DNA from: Cytophagaceae bacterium
Lineage (GTDB): Bacteria > Bacteroidota > Bacteroidia > Cytophagales > Spirosomataceae
Direction: 5' to 3'
Assembly: GCA_947450365.1 (NCBI GenBank)
Contig: CANFVE010000003.1
Coordinates: forward strand, 1-64,000
DNA length: 64,000 nt
Part shown: piece after piece, positions 17,118 through 25,682 of the stretch
Position numbering within the stretch: position 1 is the first letter of the stretch
Layout of the letters: each line of letters begins with the position of its first letter
Position numbers and translations under genes: made by a program
Notes under the pieces: generated by a model
What the model was told of the DNA's origin: nothing
The model's database searches: none
The model's input: the letters and a program-made list of their open reading frames with translations, nothing else

Positions 17118-17798
17118 ATGTCTGTTTCCCCCCAACTCCTTTCTTTTTTAACTGATTTAAAGCAAAATAATTCGCGGGAATGGTTTGCGATTCAGAAGGA
17201 TATCTATGACGCAGAAAAAGCAAATTTTGATGCATTCATTGGGGATTTGATTCAGGAATTTTCTGATTTCGAAAATATGGATGGGGTGAAAATCAAGGAT
17301 TGTTCCTATCGAATTTATCGAGATGTGCGTTTCTCCAAAAATAAAGAACCGTATAAAACCTGGTTTTCCGCGAGTTTTTCAGAAGGGGGTCGAAAATCCG
17401 GTTACATGGATTATTACCTGCACATCGAACCCGGCGGAAAAAGCTTTTTAGGTGGGGGTATGTACAATGCGACATCTGAGCAATTAGCGAATTTTCGGCA
17501 GGAAATTGATTACAATGCAAAGGCATTTTTGAAAATTGTTGAATCTCCCCTATTTCGGAAATTTTTTGGTGCGCCGGAGGGTGAATGTTTGAAAAAAATC
17601 CCCAAAGGCTATCCAGCAGATCACCCGGAAGCGGCATGGCTTAAACGAAAACAATTATTTTATTGGCAGCATTTTTTGGATGAGGAAATTATTCATCCGG
17701 AATTTACGAAGCATTTAATCCAATCGGCCAAGGTATTAAAACCTTTCTTGGACTTCTTGAATGCCATATTTTTTGAAAAAGAACCCTTTTTAAAGTAA
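17118..17798 (+). CDS. DUF2461 domain protein
   Basis: 226 aa, full-length DUF2461 family (TIGR02453-like). Characteristic stretches: FLTDLKQNNSREWF at the start, SYRIYRDVRFSKNKEPYKTW, GYMDYYLHIEPG, GGGMYN and HPEAAWLKRKQLFYW. The function is unknown. No signal peptide or membrane segment, so cytoplasmic. It lies 10 nt before dnaE and is probably cotranscribed with it; this gives no clear functional hint. Confidence 0.88.
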   Translation: MSVSPQLLSFLTDLKQNNSREWFAIQKDIYDAEKANFDAFIGDLIQEFSDFENMDGVKIKDCSYRIYRDVRFSKNKEPYKTWFSASFSEGGRKSGYMDYYLHIEPGGKSFLGGGMYNATSEQLANFRQEIDYNAKAFLKIVESPLFRKFFGAPEGECLKKIPKGYPADHPEAAWLKRKQLFYWQHFLDEEIIHPEFTKHLIQSAKVLKPFLDFLNAIFFEKEPFLK

Positions 17799-17808
17799 TC
17801 CTAATTTT

Positions 17809-20800
17809 ATGCAATTTTCGCATTTGCACAACCATTCTCAGTTCTCTTTGCTCGACGGTGCCTCGAAAATTTCTTCGATGTTCAAAAAAGCGAAGGCAGA
17901 TAATATGCCCGCTGTCGCTATTACAGACCACGGAAATATGTTTGGGGTGTTTCAATTTGTGGCTGAGGCGGGAAAGCATGGGGTTAAACCGATTGTTGGT
18001 TGCGAATTTTATTTAGTCACCGATCGGCATAAACAAGCATTTACGAAGGAACAAAAGGATAAACGATATCACCAATTGTTTTTGGCGAAAAATCCTGAGG
18101 GCTATCAAAATTTGGTCAAATTATGTTCTTTAGGGTTTATGGAGGGGATGTATTCGAAATACCCTCGGATCGATAAAGAATTGGTTTTAAAATATCACAA
18201 GGGATTAATTGCGACGACTTGTTGTTTAGGCGCCTCTGTGCCCCAAGCGATTCTACGGTCGGGTGAGGCTGAGGCCGAAAAGGAATTCAAATGGTGGTTA
18301 GACCTATTCGGCGAAGATTACTATGTGGAGGTGCAGAATCATCATATTCCGGAACAACAAACCGTCAACGAAGTCCTGTTGCGTTTTGCCAAAAAATACA
18401 ATGTCAAAGTAATTGCTTCGAATGATAGCCATTATTTGGATCAAAAAGATGCGAATGCGCATGATATTTTACTCTGTATCAATACGGGTGAAAAGCAGGC
18501 GACGCCCACGTACAAGGATATTGAAGGCGATTCAGATATGAAAGGCCGTCGGTTCGCTTTTTATAATGACCAATTTTATTTTAAAACGACGGAGGAAATG
18601 ACCCAATTATGGTCTCATATCCCGGAAGCAATCGATAATACGAATGAAATTGTAGGCAAAGTGGAAACCTTGAAATTAACCAAGGACGTATTATTGCCCA
18701 ATTTTCAAATTCCGACGAATTTTCAATCGCAAGATGATTTCTTAGAGCATTTGACGATGGAGGGGGCGAAAAAGCGCTACCGAGATATTGATGCGATCGT
18801 AGAAGAACGACTTCGTTTTGAATTATATACGATCAAAACCATGGGTTTTGCGGGTTATTTCTTGATTGTTGCTGATTTTATCAATGCAGGCAAGGAATTA
18901 GGCGTATATGTGGGCCCGGGTCGGGGTTCGGCGGCGGGTTCGGTGGTGGCCTATTGTTTGGGGATTACGAATATAGATCCCATTAAATATAATTTGCTTT
19001 TCGAGCGTTTTTTAAATCCAGATCGTAAGTCCTTGCCCGATATTGATACGGATTTTGATGATGAGGGACGTCAAAAGGTCATCGATTATGTGGTCGACAA
19101 ATATGGGCGAAATCAAGTCGCTCATATTGCGACATACGGTACGATGGCGGCTAAAATGTCGATAAAAGATGTAGCTCGGGTGTTAGATTTACCCTTGTCT
19201 GAGTCAAATGCCTTGGCGAAATTGGTCCCTGAAAAGCCTAAAATCACCTTAGATCGTATATTTAATGCGGCACTTTCGGGAGACAATAGTTTATCGGATA
19301 AGGAAGGATTGAATCCGGAGGAGATTGAACAAGTGAAGCAATTGCGAAAAATTAAAGAGGCAGGTGGATTACCGGGGACGGTGATCGAAAATGCGATGGT
19401 ATTGGAAGGTTCAGTGCGCGGAACTGGGATCCATGCGGCGGGGATTATCATTGCCCCGAGTGACTTGACCGATATTTTACCCGTAGCATCCTCCAAAGAT
19501 GTCAGTTTATTGATTACCCAATATGATGGTTCAGTCATCGAAAACGCCGGGGTAATTAAAATGGATTTTTTGGGCTTGAAAACGCTTTCCATTTTGAAGG
19601 AGGCGATCCGGTTGATTAAGCAAAATCATGGTGTCACGATTGATTTGGATGAATTGCCCTTGGATGACCCGATGACCTATGCCTTGTATCAGCGCGCGGA
19701 AACAAATGGCACGTTCCAATTTGAATCTCCGGGAATGCAAAAGCATTTAAAGGATTTGAAACCCGATCAATTCTCGGATTTAATTGCGATGAATGCCTTG
19801 TTCCGTCCAGGACCGATGGTTTATATTCCCAATTACATTGCTCGAAAACATGGTCGGGAGAAAATTGAATATGATCTTCCCGAGATGGAGGAATATTTGA
19901 GTGATACCTATGGGATTACGGTGTATCAGGAACAGGTGATGCTTTTATCGCAGAAATTGGCCAATTTCACGAAGGGTGACGCGGATGTACTTCGGAAAGC
20001 CATGGGTAAAAAAGATAAGGCAACCATCGATAAAATGAAGGGTAAATTCATGGAAGGTGGGCAGGCGAATCAGCATCCCTCCGACCGACTGGAAAAGATT
20101 TGGACCGACTGGGAAGCTTTTGCTCAATATGCCTTCAACAAATCACATAGTACATGTTACGGCTTAGTGGCTTACCAAACGGGATATTTGAAGGCTAATT
20201 ACCCGGCTGAATTTATGGCGGCGGTACTTTCGAATTCCTTGGGGAATATTGAAAAAATTACGTTTTTCATGGATGAATGCAAGCGAATGGGGATTCCATT
20301 GCTTGTTCCGGATGTAAATGAATCTTCGCGTTCGTTTGCTGTAAATAAAAAAGGCCAAATTCGTTTTGGTATGGGAGCGATTAAAGGTGTAGGCGAAGCG
20401 GCGGTAGATGTGATTGTGGAGGAGCGTAATCGGAATGGAGAATACAAGGATATTTTTGATTTTGTGTCGCGGATCAATGTTCGTCAGGTAAATAAACGCA
20501 GTTTGGAATCCTTGGCTTTGGCGGGGGCTTTTGATTGTTTTCCAGAGGTTCAGCGCTCCCAATATTTCGCCTTAGATGCCGATGGAACCACATTTATTGA
20601 TAAAATTGTTCGTTATGCCTCCAAAATGGCGGAATTAAAAGCGGCCGCCACGCAATCCTTGTTTGGTGAATTGGGTGCGGGTACGGGAAATGATATTAGC
20701 CAACCCAAAATTCCCATGGGTGACGCTTGGTCGGCCATGGAGCAATTAAAAAATGAAAAGGAAGTCGTAGGTGTTTATATTTCAGGACATCCTTTGGATG

Positions 20801-21372
20801 ATTATCAAACCGAAATAGCAAGTTTTTGTAATTCAAATACGGGTTTATTGGATTCAAAACCGAATGCAGTTCAGACATTTGCGGGAATTGTGACCAAAAT
20901 GAATGTTCGGACATCGGCAAATGGGAATCAATTTATGATTTTCACGTTAGAGGATTATGCGGGAAATTATGAGTTTGCTTTGTTTTCAAAGGATTATATA
21001 GAGTTTGAGCGCTATATCGCGATGGACCGTTTGTTGTTTATTCAGGGCTCATATCAATTGAAAAATCGACACATGGATCAAATGGTTTTTAAGATTCAGT
21101 CAATATCCTTGTTGACAGAAATTTTAGAAGACCGGGCGAAGGAATTGAAATTACGCCTGGATTTACGGCATTTGAATCCTGTGTTTATGGATGCATTGCA
21201 AGATACGTTGGAGAAATATAAGGGAGATAAAAAATTGACGATTGAGGTATTTGATGAGGCGGAAAGGCTTCAAATGGATTTTTTATCGCGAAAAATGCAA
21301 GTTCGGATTGGAAAGCCTTTGGTGAAAGCTTTAGGTGCTTTGGAAAATATTACGTTTAAGTTGATTTGTTAA
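17809..21372 (+). CDS. dnaE: DNA polymerase III alpha subunit (DnaE)
   Basis: 1187 aa. Order of domains: PHP domain (HLHNHSQFSLLDGASKI at the N-terminus, with ITDHGNMFG and CCLGASVP), then the polymerase palm with GPGRGSAAGSVVAY and the catalytic aspartates D411 and D413 in LPDIDTDF. Next come thumb and fingers (NALFRPGPM, YQEQVMLL, FNKSHSTCYGLVAYQT), then helix-hairpin-helix and an OB-fold near the C-terminus (VQTFAGIVTKMNVRTSANG). It is the replicative polymerase subunit. An intact PHP metal site suggests possible proofreading, but a separate epsilon subunit cannot be excluded. Followed by trxA after 71 bases, a gene order I know from Bacteroidota. Confidence 0.97.
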   Translation: MQFSHLHNHSQFSLLDGASKISSMFKKAKADNMPAVAITDHGNMFGVFQFVAEAGKHGVKPIVGCEFYLVTDRHKQAFTKEQKDKRYHQLFLAKNPEGYQNLVKLCSLGFMEGMYSKYPRIDKELVLKYHKGLIATTCCLGASVPQAILRSGEAEAEKEFKWWLDLFGEDYYVEVQNHHIPEQQTVNEVLLRFAKKYNVKVIASNDSHYLDQKDANAHDILLCINTGEKQATPTYKDIEGDSDMKGRRFAFYNDQFYFKTTEEMTQLWSHIPEAIDNTNEIVGKVETLKLTKDVLLPNFQIPTNFQSQDDFLEHLTMEGAKKRYRDIDAIVEERLRFELYTIKTMGFAGYFLIVADFINAGKELGVYVGPGRGSAAGSVVAYCLGITNIDPIKYNLLFERFLNPDRKSLPDIDTDFDDEGRQKVIDYVVDKYGRNQVAHIATYGTMAAKMSIKDVARVLDLPLSESNALAKLVPEKPKITLDRIFNAALSGDNSLSDKEGLNPEEIEQVKQLRKIKEAGGLPGTVIENAMVLEGSVRGTGIHAAGIIIAPSDLTDILPVASSKDVSLLITQYDGSVIENAGVIKMDFLGLKTLSILKEAIRLIKQNHGVTIDLDELPLDDPMTYALYQRAETNGTFQFESPGMQKHLKDLKPDQFSDLIAMNALFRPGPMVYIPNYIARKHGREKIEYDLPEMEEYLSDTYGITVYQEQVMLLSQKLANFTKGDADVLRKAMGKKDKATIDKMKGKFMEGGQANQHPSDRLEKIWTDWEAFAQYAFNKSHSTCYGLVAYQTGYLKANYPAEFMAAVLSNSLGNIEKITFFMDECKRMGIPLLVPDVNESSRSFAVNKKGQIRFGMGAIKGVGEAAVDVIVEERNRNGEYKDIFDFVSRINVRQVNKRSLESLALAGAFDCFPEVQRSQYFALDADGTTFIDKIVRYASKMAELKAAATQSLFGELGAGTGNDISQPKIPMGDAWSAMEQLKNEKEVVGVYISGHPLDDYQTEIASFCNSNTGLLDSKPNAVQTFAGIVTKMNVRTSANGNQFMIFTLEDYAGNYEFALFSKDYIEFERYIAMDRLLFIQGSYQLKNRHMDQMVFKIQSISLLTEILEDRAKELKLRLDLRHLNPVFMDALQDTLEKYKGDKKLTIEVFDEAERLQMDFLSRKMQVRIGKPLVKALGALENITFKLIC

Positions 21373-21412
21373 TTTTTTTTGGTTGGAACTTATAGTTGTG
21401 GAGTATTTGTTA

Positions 21413-21420
21413 TAATTTTG
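21413..21420 (+). promoter_or_regulatory. -7 promoter element for trxA
   Basis: TAATTTTG, an exact TAnnTTTG match 23 nt before the trxA ATG. No TTG at 19-21 nt upstream. It lies in the 71-base dnaE-trxA gap, so trxA can be expressed alone. Confidence 0.55.
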
Positions 21421-21443
21421 AATGTTAAAAAATAAATAAGAAC

Positions 21444-21767
21444 ATGGGAAAATATGTAGAGGCTACGGATGCTAATTTTCAGGAGTTAATTGGCACAGAT
21501 ACACCAGTTTTAGTAGATTTTTGGGCAGAATGGTGTGGCCCATGTAAGATGATTGGACCGATCGTGGAGGAGTTAGCCGGAGATGTAGAAGGACAAGCGA
21601 TTGTGGCTAAAATGAATGTGGATTTAAATTCGGCTGTACCAGCCTCGTTGGGGATTCGTTCGATTCCAACGCTGATGGTGTTTAAAAATGGTGAAATGAA
21701 GGAGCGTTTGGTCGGTGGAAATATTCCAAAGTCTGTATTAGCTGAGACCTTATTAAAGCACGCGTAA
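21444..21767 (+). CDS. trxA: thioredoxin
   Basis: 107 aa. Classic thioredoxin fold with DFWAEWCGPCKMIGP (redox cysteines C31 and C34), VAKMNVDLN, the cis-proline segment IRSIPTLMVFKNG and a final GGNIPKS. No signal peptide; a cytoplasmic disulfide reductase for ribonucleotide reductase and other targets. Follows dnaE on the same strand. Its 3' end overlaps the end of the opposing aminotransferase gene by 15 nt. Confidence 0.97.
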   Translation: MGKYVEATDANFQELIGTDTPVLVDFWAEWCGPCKMIGPIVEELAGDVEGQAIVAKMNVDLNSAVPASLGIRSIPTLMVFKNGEMKERLVGGNIPKSVLAETLLKHA

Positions 21768-22961
21768 ATCGCGCGATTGAATGTCATTCATGGCCTGCAG
21801 CAATATGTTGCAGGCTTTTTTTATTTCCTCGAGACTAATGGTCAGCGGTGGGGCAATGCGAAGGGAATTGTCACAAAACAAAAACCAGTCGGTGATTAGG
21901 CCACGTTTGATGCAAAGGTCAATGACTGATTTAACTGTTTTAAAATCCTTCATTTCGAGTGCTAGCATGAGTCCGACACCTCTTAATTCTAGGATCATCG
22001 GGTGTGTGAGAAGGGATTTGAATAAGGCTGATTTTTCAGGTATCTGAGTTAATAAATCGTTTTCAATAATGAAATTCAGGGTAGCGAGACTGGCCGCGGA
22101 GCTCACCGGATGTCCCCCAAATGTCGTTATATGACCTAATACTGGCTCAAAACTTAGCGTTTTCATGATTTCTTCACTAGAAATGAATGCTCCTATGGGC
22201 ATTCCCCCCCCCATACCTTTGGCTGTCAATAGGATATCTGGAAAAATTTCTTTGGATTCGTAGGCCCAAAATGTACCCGTACGGCCAAAACCTGTTTGAA
22301 TTTCGTCGATGATTAGCAGGCAACCCGTTTCATCACATTTTTTTCGTAGTGCTTGGAAATATTCGGTAGATGCTTGTTTGATACCTGCTTCTCCCCCAAC
22401 GATTTCGATGAAAATCGCAGCGGTTTTATTCGTAATCCAATGAAGGTCATGAGTATTTCCGTGTTCAATTAACCGCATGTCCGGTAGAAGGGGTCGGAAA
22501 CTATTTTTAAAATTTTCATCGCCTGCGAGAGATAAAGCCCCTTGACTCGCTCCATGATAGGCATTTTTACAGGAAATAAATTCAGTTCTACCTGTAAATC
22601 GTTTTGCTAATTTCATGGCCCCTTCCACGGCCTCTGTGCCGGAATTGGTGAAATAGACTTGGTTTAAAGTTGGCGATTTCGTTGATTGAATAAGCGCCTC
22701 AGCTAGTTTTACTTGCGGGCTTTGGATATATTCTCCGTAGACCATGAGGTGCATATACTGATCAACTTGATTTTTAATGGCTTCCACGACTTTTGGATTT
22801 CGATGGCCGACGTTTGAAACGGCTATACCCGAAATTAAATCCAAATATGATTTTCCATGTACATCATATAGGTACGATCCTTCAGCTCGCACGATTTCTA
22901 GGCCTAAAGGAGCATCGGAGGTTTGAGCAAGGTATTTTTGAAATAATTGGCGTTCAGTCAT
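21753..22961 (-). CDS. class III aminotransferase (acetylornithine/ornithine aminotransferase-like)
   Basis: 402 aa from MTERQLFQKYL. PLP fold type I, class III: YFTNSGTEAVEGAMKLAKR (phosphate cup), AYHGASQGALSL, IIDEIQTGFGRTG (DEIQTG ring-stacking segment) and TAKGMGGGMPIG with the PLP-binding lysine. It resembles the acetylornithine/succinylornithine/ornithine group; the exact substrate is not fixed by sequence and no arg genes are nearby. The frame extends to a TTG and to an ATG further upstream, but a promoter-like TAATTTG abuts that ATG and family members start near MTERQLF. Convergent with trxA, overlapping by 15 nt. Confidence 0.85.
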   Translation of the reverse strand: MTERQLFQKYLAQTSDAPLGLEIVRAEGSYLYDVHGKSYLDLISGIAVSNVGHRNPKVVEAIKNQVDQYMHLMVYGEYIQSPQVKLAEALIQSTKSPTLNQVYFTNSGTEAVEGAMKLAKRFTGRTEFISCKNAYHGASQGALSLAGDENFKNSFRPLLPDMRLIEHGNTHDLHWITNKTAAIFIEIVGGEAGIKQASTEYFQALRKKCDETGCLLIIDEIQTGFGRTGTFWAYESKEIFPDILLTAKGMGGGMPIGAFISSEEIMKTLSFEPVLGHITTFGGHPVSSAASLATLNFIIENDLLTQIPEKSALFKSLLTHPMILELRGVGLMLALEMKDFKTVKSVIDLCIKRGLITDWFLFCDNSLRIAPPLTISLEEIKKACNILLQAMNDIQSRDLRVL

Positions 22962-23029
22962 TCCCATATGTGGCTGTAAAAATACAAAACCTTTCATCAA
23001 ATTATCAGTTTACTTATTTTTTTCCTGTT

Positions 23030-23037
23030 TAAATTTG
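23030..23037 (+). promoter_or_regulatory. -7 promoter element 3 nt before an ATG
   Basis: TAAATTTG matches TAnnTTTG exactly and ends three bases before the ATG of the DUF5686 gene. Transcription starting a few bases downstream would give an mRNA with no leader. No clear -33 TTG. Confidence 0.5.
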
Positions 23038-23040
23038 TGC

Positions 23041-25614
23041 ATGCGTATTTTACTACTGGGTTTATTTTTGTGTTTAGGGATTCTGGCTAAGGGTCAAGTC
23101 TTATCGGGGACTATTCGAAATGTGGCTGGGGAACCATTGCCATTTGGAACGATATGGGTTTCTAATTTAAATAAGGGCTCGATCGCGAATGAGGAAGGAA
23201 AATTTGCCATTAATCTTCCGGTGGGTTCGCATCAAATTGTATTTCGTTTTTTGGGACATAGTCCACTGACTAAAAATGTGGAAATTTTGTCATCAACCAA
23301 AACCTTGGAATGGCAAATAACGTTAATTGAACAAGCAGTTTCGTTAAATGAGGTAAATGTAGGAGCGTTAAAAGAAGATCCGGCGATTGGAATTATGCGG
23401 CGGATGATCTCGATGGCGCCCTTTCATATGAAGGAATTAGATTCGTATTCGGCCAAAGCCTATGTGAAGGGAGTGGGAAAGATTACGTCTATTTCGAAGT
23501 TGATGAATATGATGTTGGGCAAGAAATTAGAAAAAGAAGCTGGTATCAAGGTGGGTTCTACTTATGTGTTAGAAGGGGTTAATCAAGTCTCTTACAAAAA
23601 ACCAAATGCCATTCAAGAAAAGGTGATTTCGAATCGGAATAATTTACCATCTGCCTTGAGGGCCAATGAAACGCCTAATTTAAGGGTTACCCAAACCAAT
23701 TTTTACCAGCCTAGGATCTTTGGCAATTTGATTTCCCCCTTGTCGCCGAATGCCTTTCAGTATTATCGTTTTCAATATTTGGGGAGTTTTACTCAAAATG
23801 GTCAAACGATTAGTAAGATTCAAGTAACGCCAAAATCTTCTTTTCAAGATTTGTTTGATGGAACCCTATCCGTGGTGGAAGATACCTGGAGTATTTATTC
23901 ATTTAGTCTTCATTTTAAAAACGCGAATAATAATGTCACGATGCAGCAGCAAAATGCGCCATTTCAGAGTGTATGGATGCCGATTAACTATGATTTAAAT
24001 ATGGTCTTGGATGTGATGGGTTTTGGAGCGGTGTTTCGCTATATCACGCAGATAAAGGAATATAAGATTCAGGTAAATAAAGCATTTGTAGTAAAACCTC
24101 AGATTATCGAGGAGCGATTGGATAAAAAGTTGGCCAAAGAAATCGACCGGGAGAAGATAAAAAATCCAGCCTTAGATTTAGGTGGAACATTGACTCGAAA
24201 GAAATTAAAGAAGATTTTGAAGGAGGTCGACAAGGAAGAAATAAAGGAATTGAAACCGGAATTTTCTTCGGATTATCAGTTTGAGGTAGATACAATGGCG
24301 AGTCAGCGGTCGAATGAATTTTGGGAGGAGGAAAGGCAAGTGCCGTTAACGGAGGCAGAGGTAAAAGGGTATAAGGAAGCAGATAGTATGTATGTGGTGG
24401 AGAGGGTCAAGATTAAAAAGGATTCCCTTAAGAATAGTAATCGTTTTTCATTTGCACATGTATTTACTCCAAAAACGTATTCTTTTGAAAAGAATCGGAT
24501 GGGAAATCGATTTATGCTGGGTAGTATAGGCGGAGGATTTTCGGCGGTGGATGGATATTTTATCCATCGAGATTGGGAGTTTCGGCATAGTTATGGACAA
24601 AATAATTATTGGAATGTGGGTGGGATGATTCGATATGCCTTTGCTCGTAATCGATGGAATACCGAATTATTTTCGGAACGTAATTTTGATGAAAATCGGC
24701 AAAAAATTCGTTTTTCGATGGGTTCGAATTTGTATCAAATCAATTCGACGGAACCTGTTTCGCCCTTCATAAATCAAATTTATGCATTGTTTTTCTCGGA
24801 GAATTACTTGAAATATTATCAAAAGGATTTTGTTTCCATGACCTATGAAAATCAAATTCAAGCTAAATGGCGATTGTCAGGGACATTTGAATATCGAAAT
24901 CGCAGTTCCTTGGAGAATCATGTGAGTCATGGCTGGTTTCACCAGGAAAGAGAATTCACGTCGAACAATCCGGTCAATTTAGAAATGCCAGATACGCGGT
25001 TTGTGAATCAGGATCAGTGGTTGCTCAGGTTTGGTATTTTGTGGTTGCCAAATGCCACATGGCGTCGTTTTAATCAAAGTAGACGTATATCCAACAATGA
25101 GGGTCCTCGCATTCAATTCCAAAGTTATGTAGCTATGGGAACTGCTGCTTATTCACAATTGAGTATTCAGGTGAATCATACGATCCCGTTGCAGCGTTTA
25201 GGTCGATTGCAGATACAATTGCACGGGGCTCATTATTTGGTGAAACCGTCACAATTTATTGATTATACCTTTTTTAAAGGAAATGAAATGGATGTTTTGG
25301 GTTCGGATGAATTTGCTTTTCGGATGTTACCCAATTATTTATTTGCCACTGCGAATGATCATTATCGGATGCATCTTAAATGGGAACCTCGAAAATTTGT
25401 ATTGACTCAAAGTGATTTATTAAGTCTTTATGGATTAAAGGAAAATCTGCAATATAGTTTTTTGCAAATTCCGAATGGGCTTAGGAAATCCCCTTTTCAA
25501 GAAGTTTCATATGGCATCACGGGAATTGGTAAATTACTCGGTTTGGATGTCGTTTATCCGATTGGCGATTGGGTACCTGAAAGGTGGAAAGTTATGATGA
25601 GAATCCCGTTTTAA
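23041..25614 (+). CDS. DUF5686 outer-membrane protein with carboxypeptidase-regulatory-like domain
   Basis: 857 aa from MRILLLGLFLCLGILAKGQ, a signal peptide. Next is a CarboxypepD_reg-like beta-sandwich (about 20-105; GTIRNVAGEPLPFGTIW, GHSPL), as in TonB-dependent receptor N-termini. The rest fits DUF5686: many amphipathic strands, a charged central linker rich in Lys/Glu (about 350-465) and a C-terminal barrel-like part with DWEFRHSYGQNNYW. Expected in the outer membrane; function unknown. The open frame could start at a TTG two codons earlier, but that TTG is part of the -7 promoter box. A second DUF5686 gene without the sandwich domain lies 6.5 kb downstream. Confidence 0.8.
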   Translation: MRILLLGLFLCLGILAKGQVLSGTIRNVAGEPLPFGTIWVSNLNKGSIANEEGKFAINLPVGSHQIVFRFLGHSPLTKNVEILSSTKTLEWQITLIEQAVSLNEVNVGALKEDPAIGIMRRMISMAPFHMKELDSYSAKAYVKGVGKITSISKLMNMMLGKKLEKEAGIKVGSTYVLEGVNQVSYKKPNAIQEKVISNRNNLPSALRANETPNLRVTQTNFYQPRIFGNLISPLSPNAFQYYRFQYLGSFTQNGQTISKIQVTPKSSFQDLFDGTLSVVEDTWSIYSFSLHFKNANNNVTMQQQNAPFQSVWMPINYDLNMVLDVMGFGAVFRYITQIKEYKIQVNKAFVVKPQIIEERLDKKLAKEIDREKIKNPALDLGGTLTRKKLKKILKEVDKEEIKELKPEFSSDYQFEVDTMASQRSNEFWEEERQVPLTEAEVKGYKEADSMYVVERVKIKKDSLKNSNRFSFAHVFTPKTYSFEKNRMGNRFMLGSIGGGFSAVDGYFIHRDWEFRHSYGQNNYWNVGGMIRYAFARNRWNTELFSERNFDENRQKIRFSMGSNLYQINSTEPVSPFINQIYALFFSENYLKYYQKDFVSMTYENQIQAKWRLSGTFEYRNRSSLENHVSHGWFHQEREFTSNNPVNLEMPDTRFVNQDQWLLRFGILWLPNATWRRFNQSRRISNNEGPRIQFQSYVAMGTAAYSQLSIQVNHTIPLQRLGRLQIQLHGAHYLVKPSQFIDYTFFKGNEMDVLGSDEFAFRMLPNYLFATANDHYRMHLKWEPRKFVLTQSDLLSLYGLKENLQYSFLQIPNGLRKSPFQEVSYGITGIGKLLGLDVVYPIGDWVPERWKVMMRIPF

Positions 25615-25615
25615 A

Positions 25616-25646
25616 TTGTTTTTTTTGCTGATTTTCCTTATTTTCG
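25616..25646 (+). promoter_or_regulatory. promoter of hppA (TTG-N20-TATTTTCG)
   Basis: TTG (25616-25618), 20-nt spacer and TATTTTCG (25639-25646), one base from consensus. The leader to the hppA ATG is about 36 nt. Confidence 0.6.
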
Positions 25647-25682
25647 TGCTACAATTTTTTGGAATAATCTAAATACAATTTT

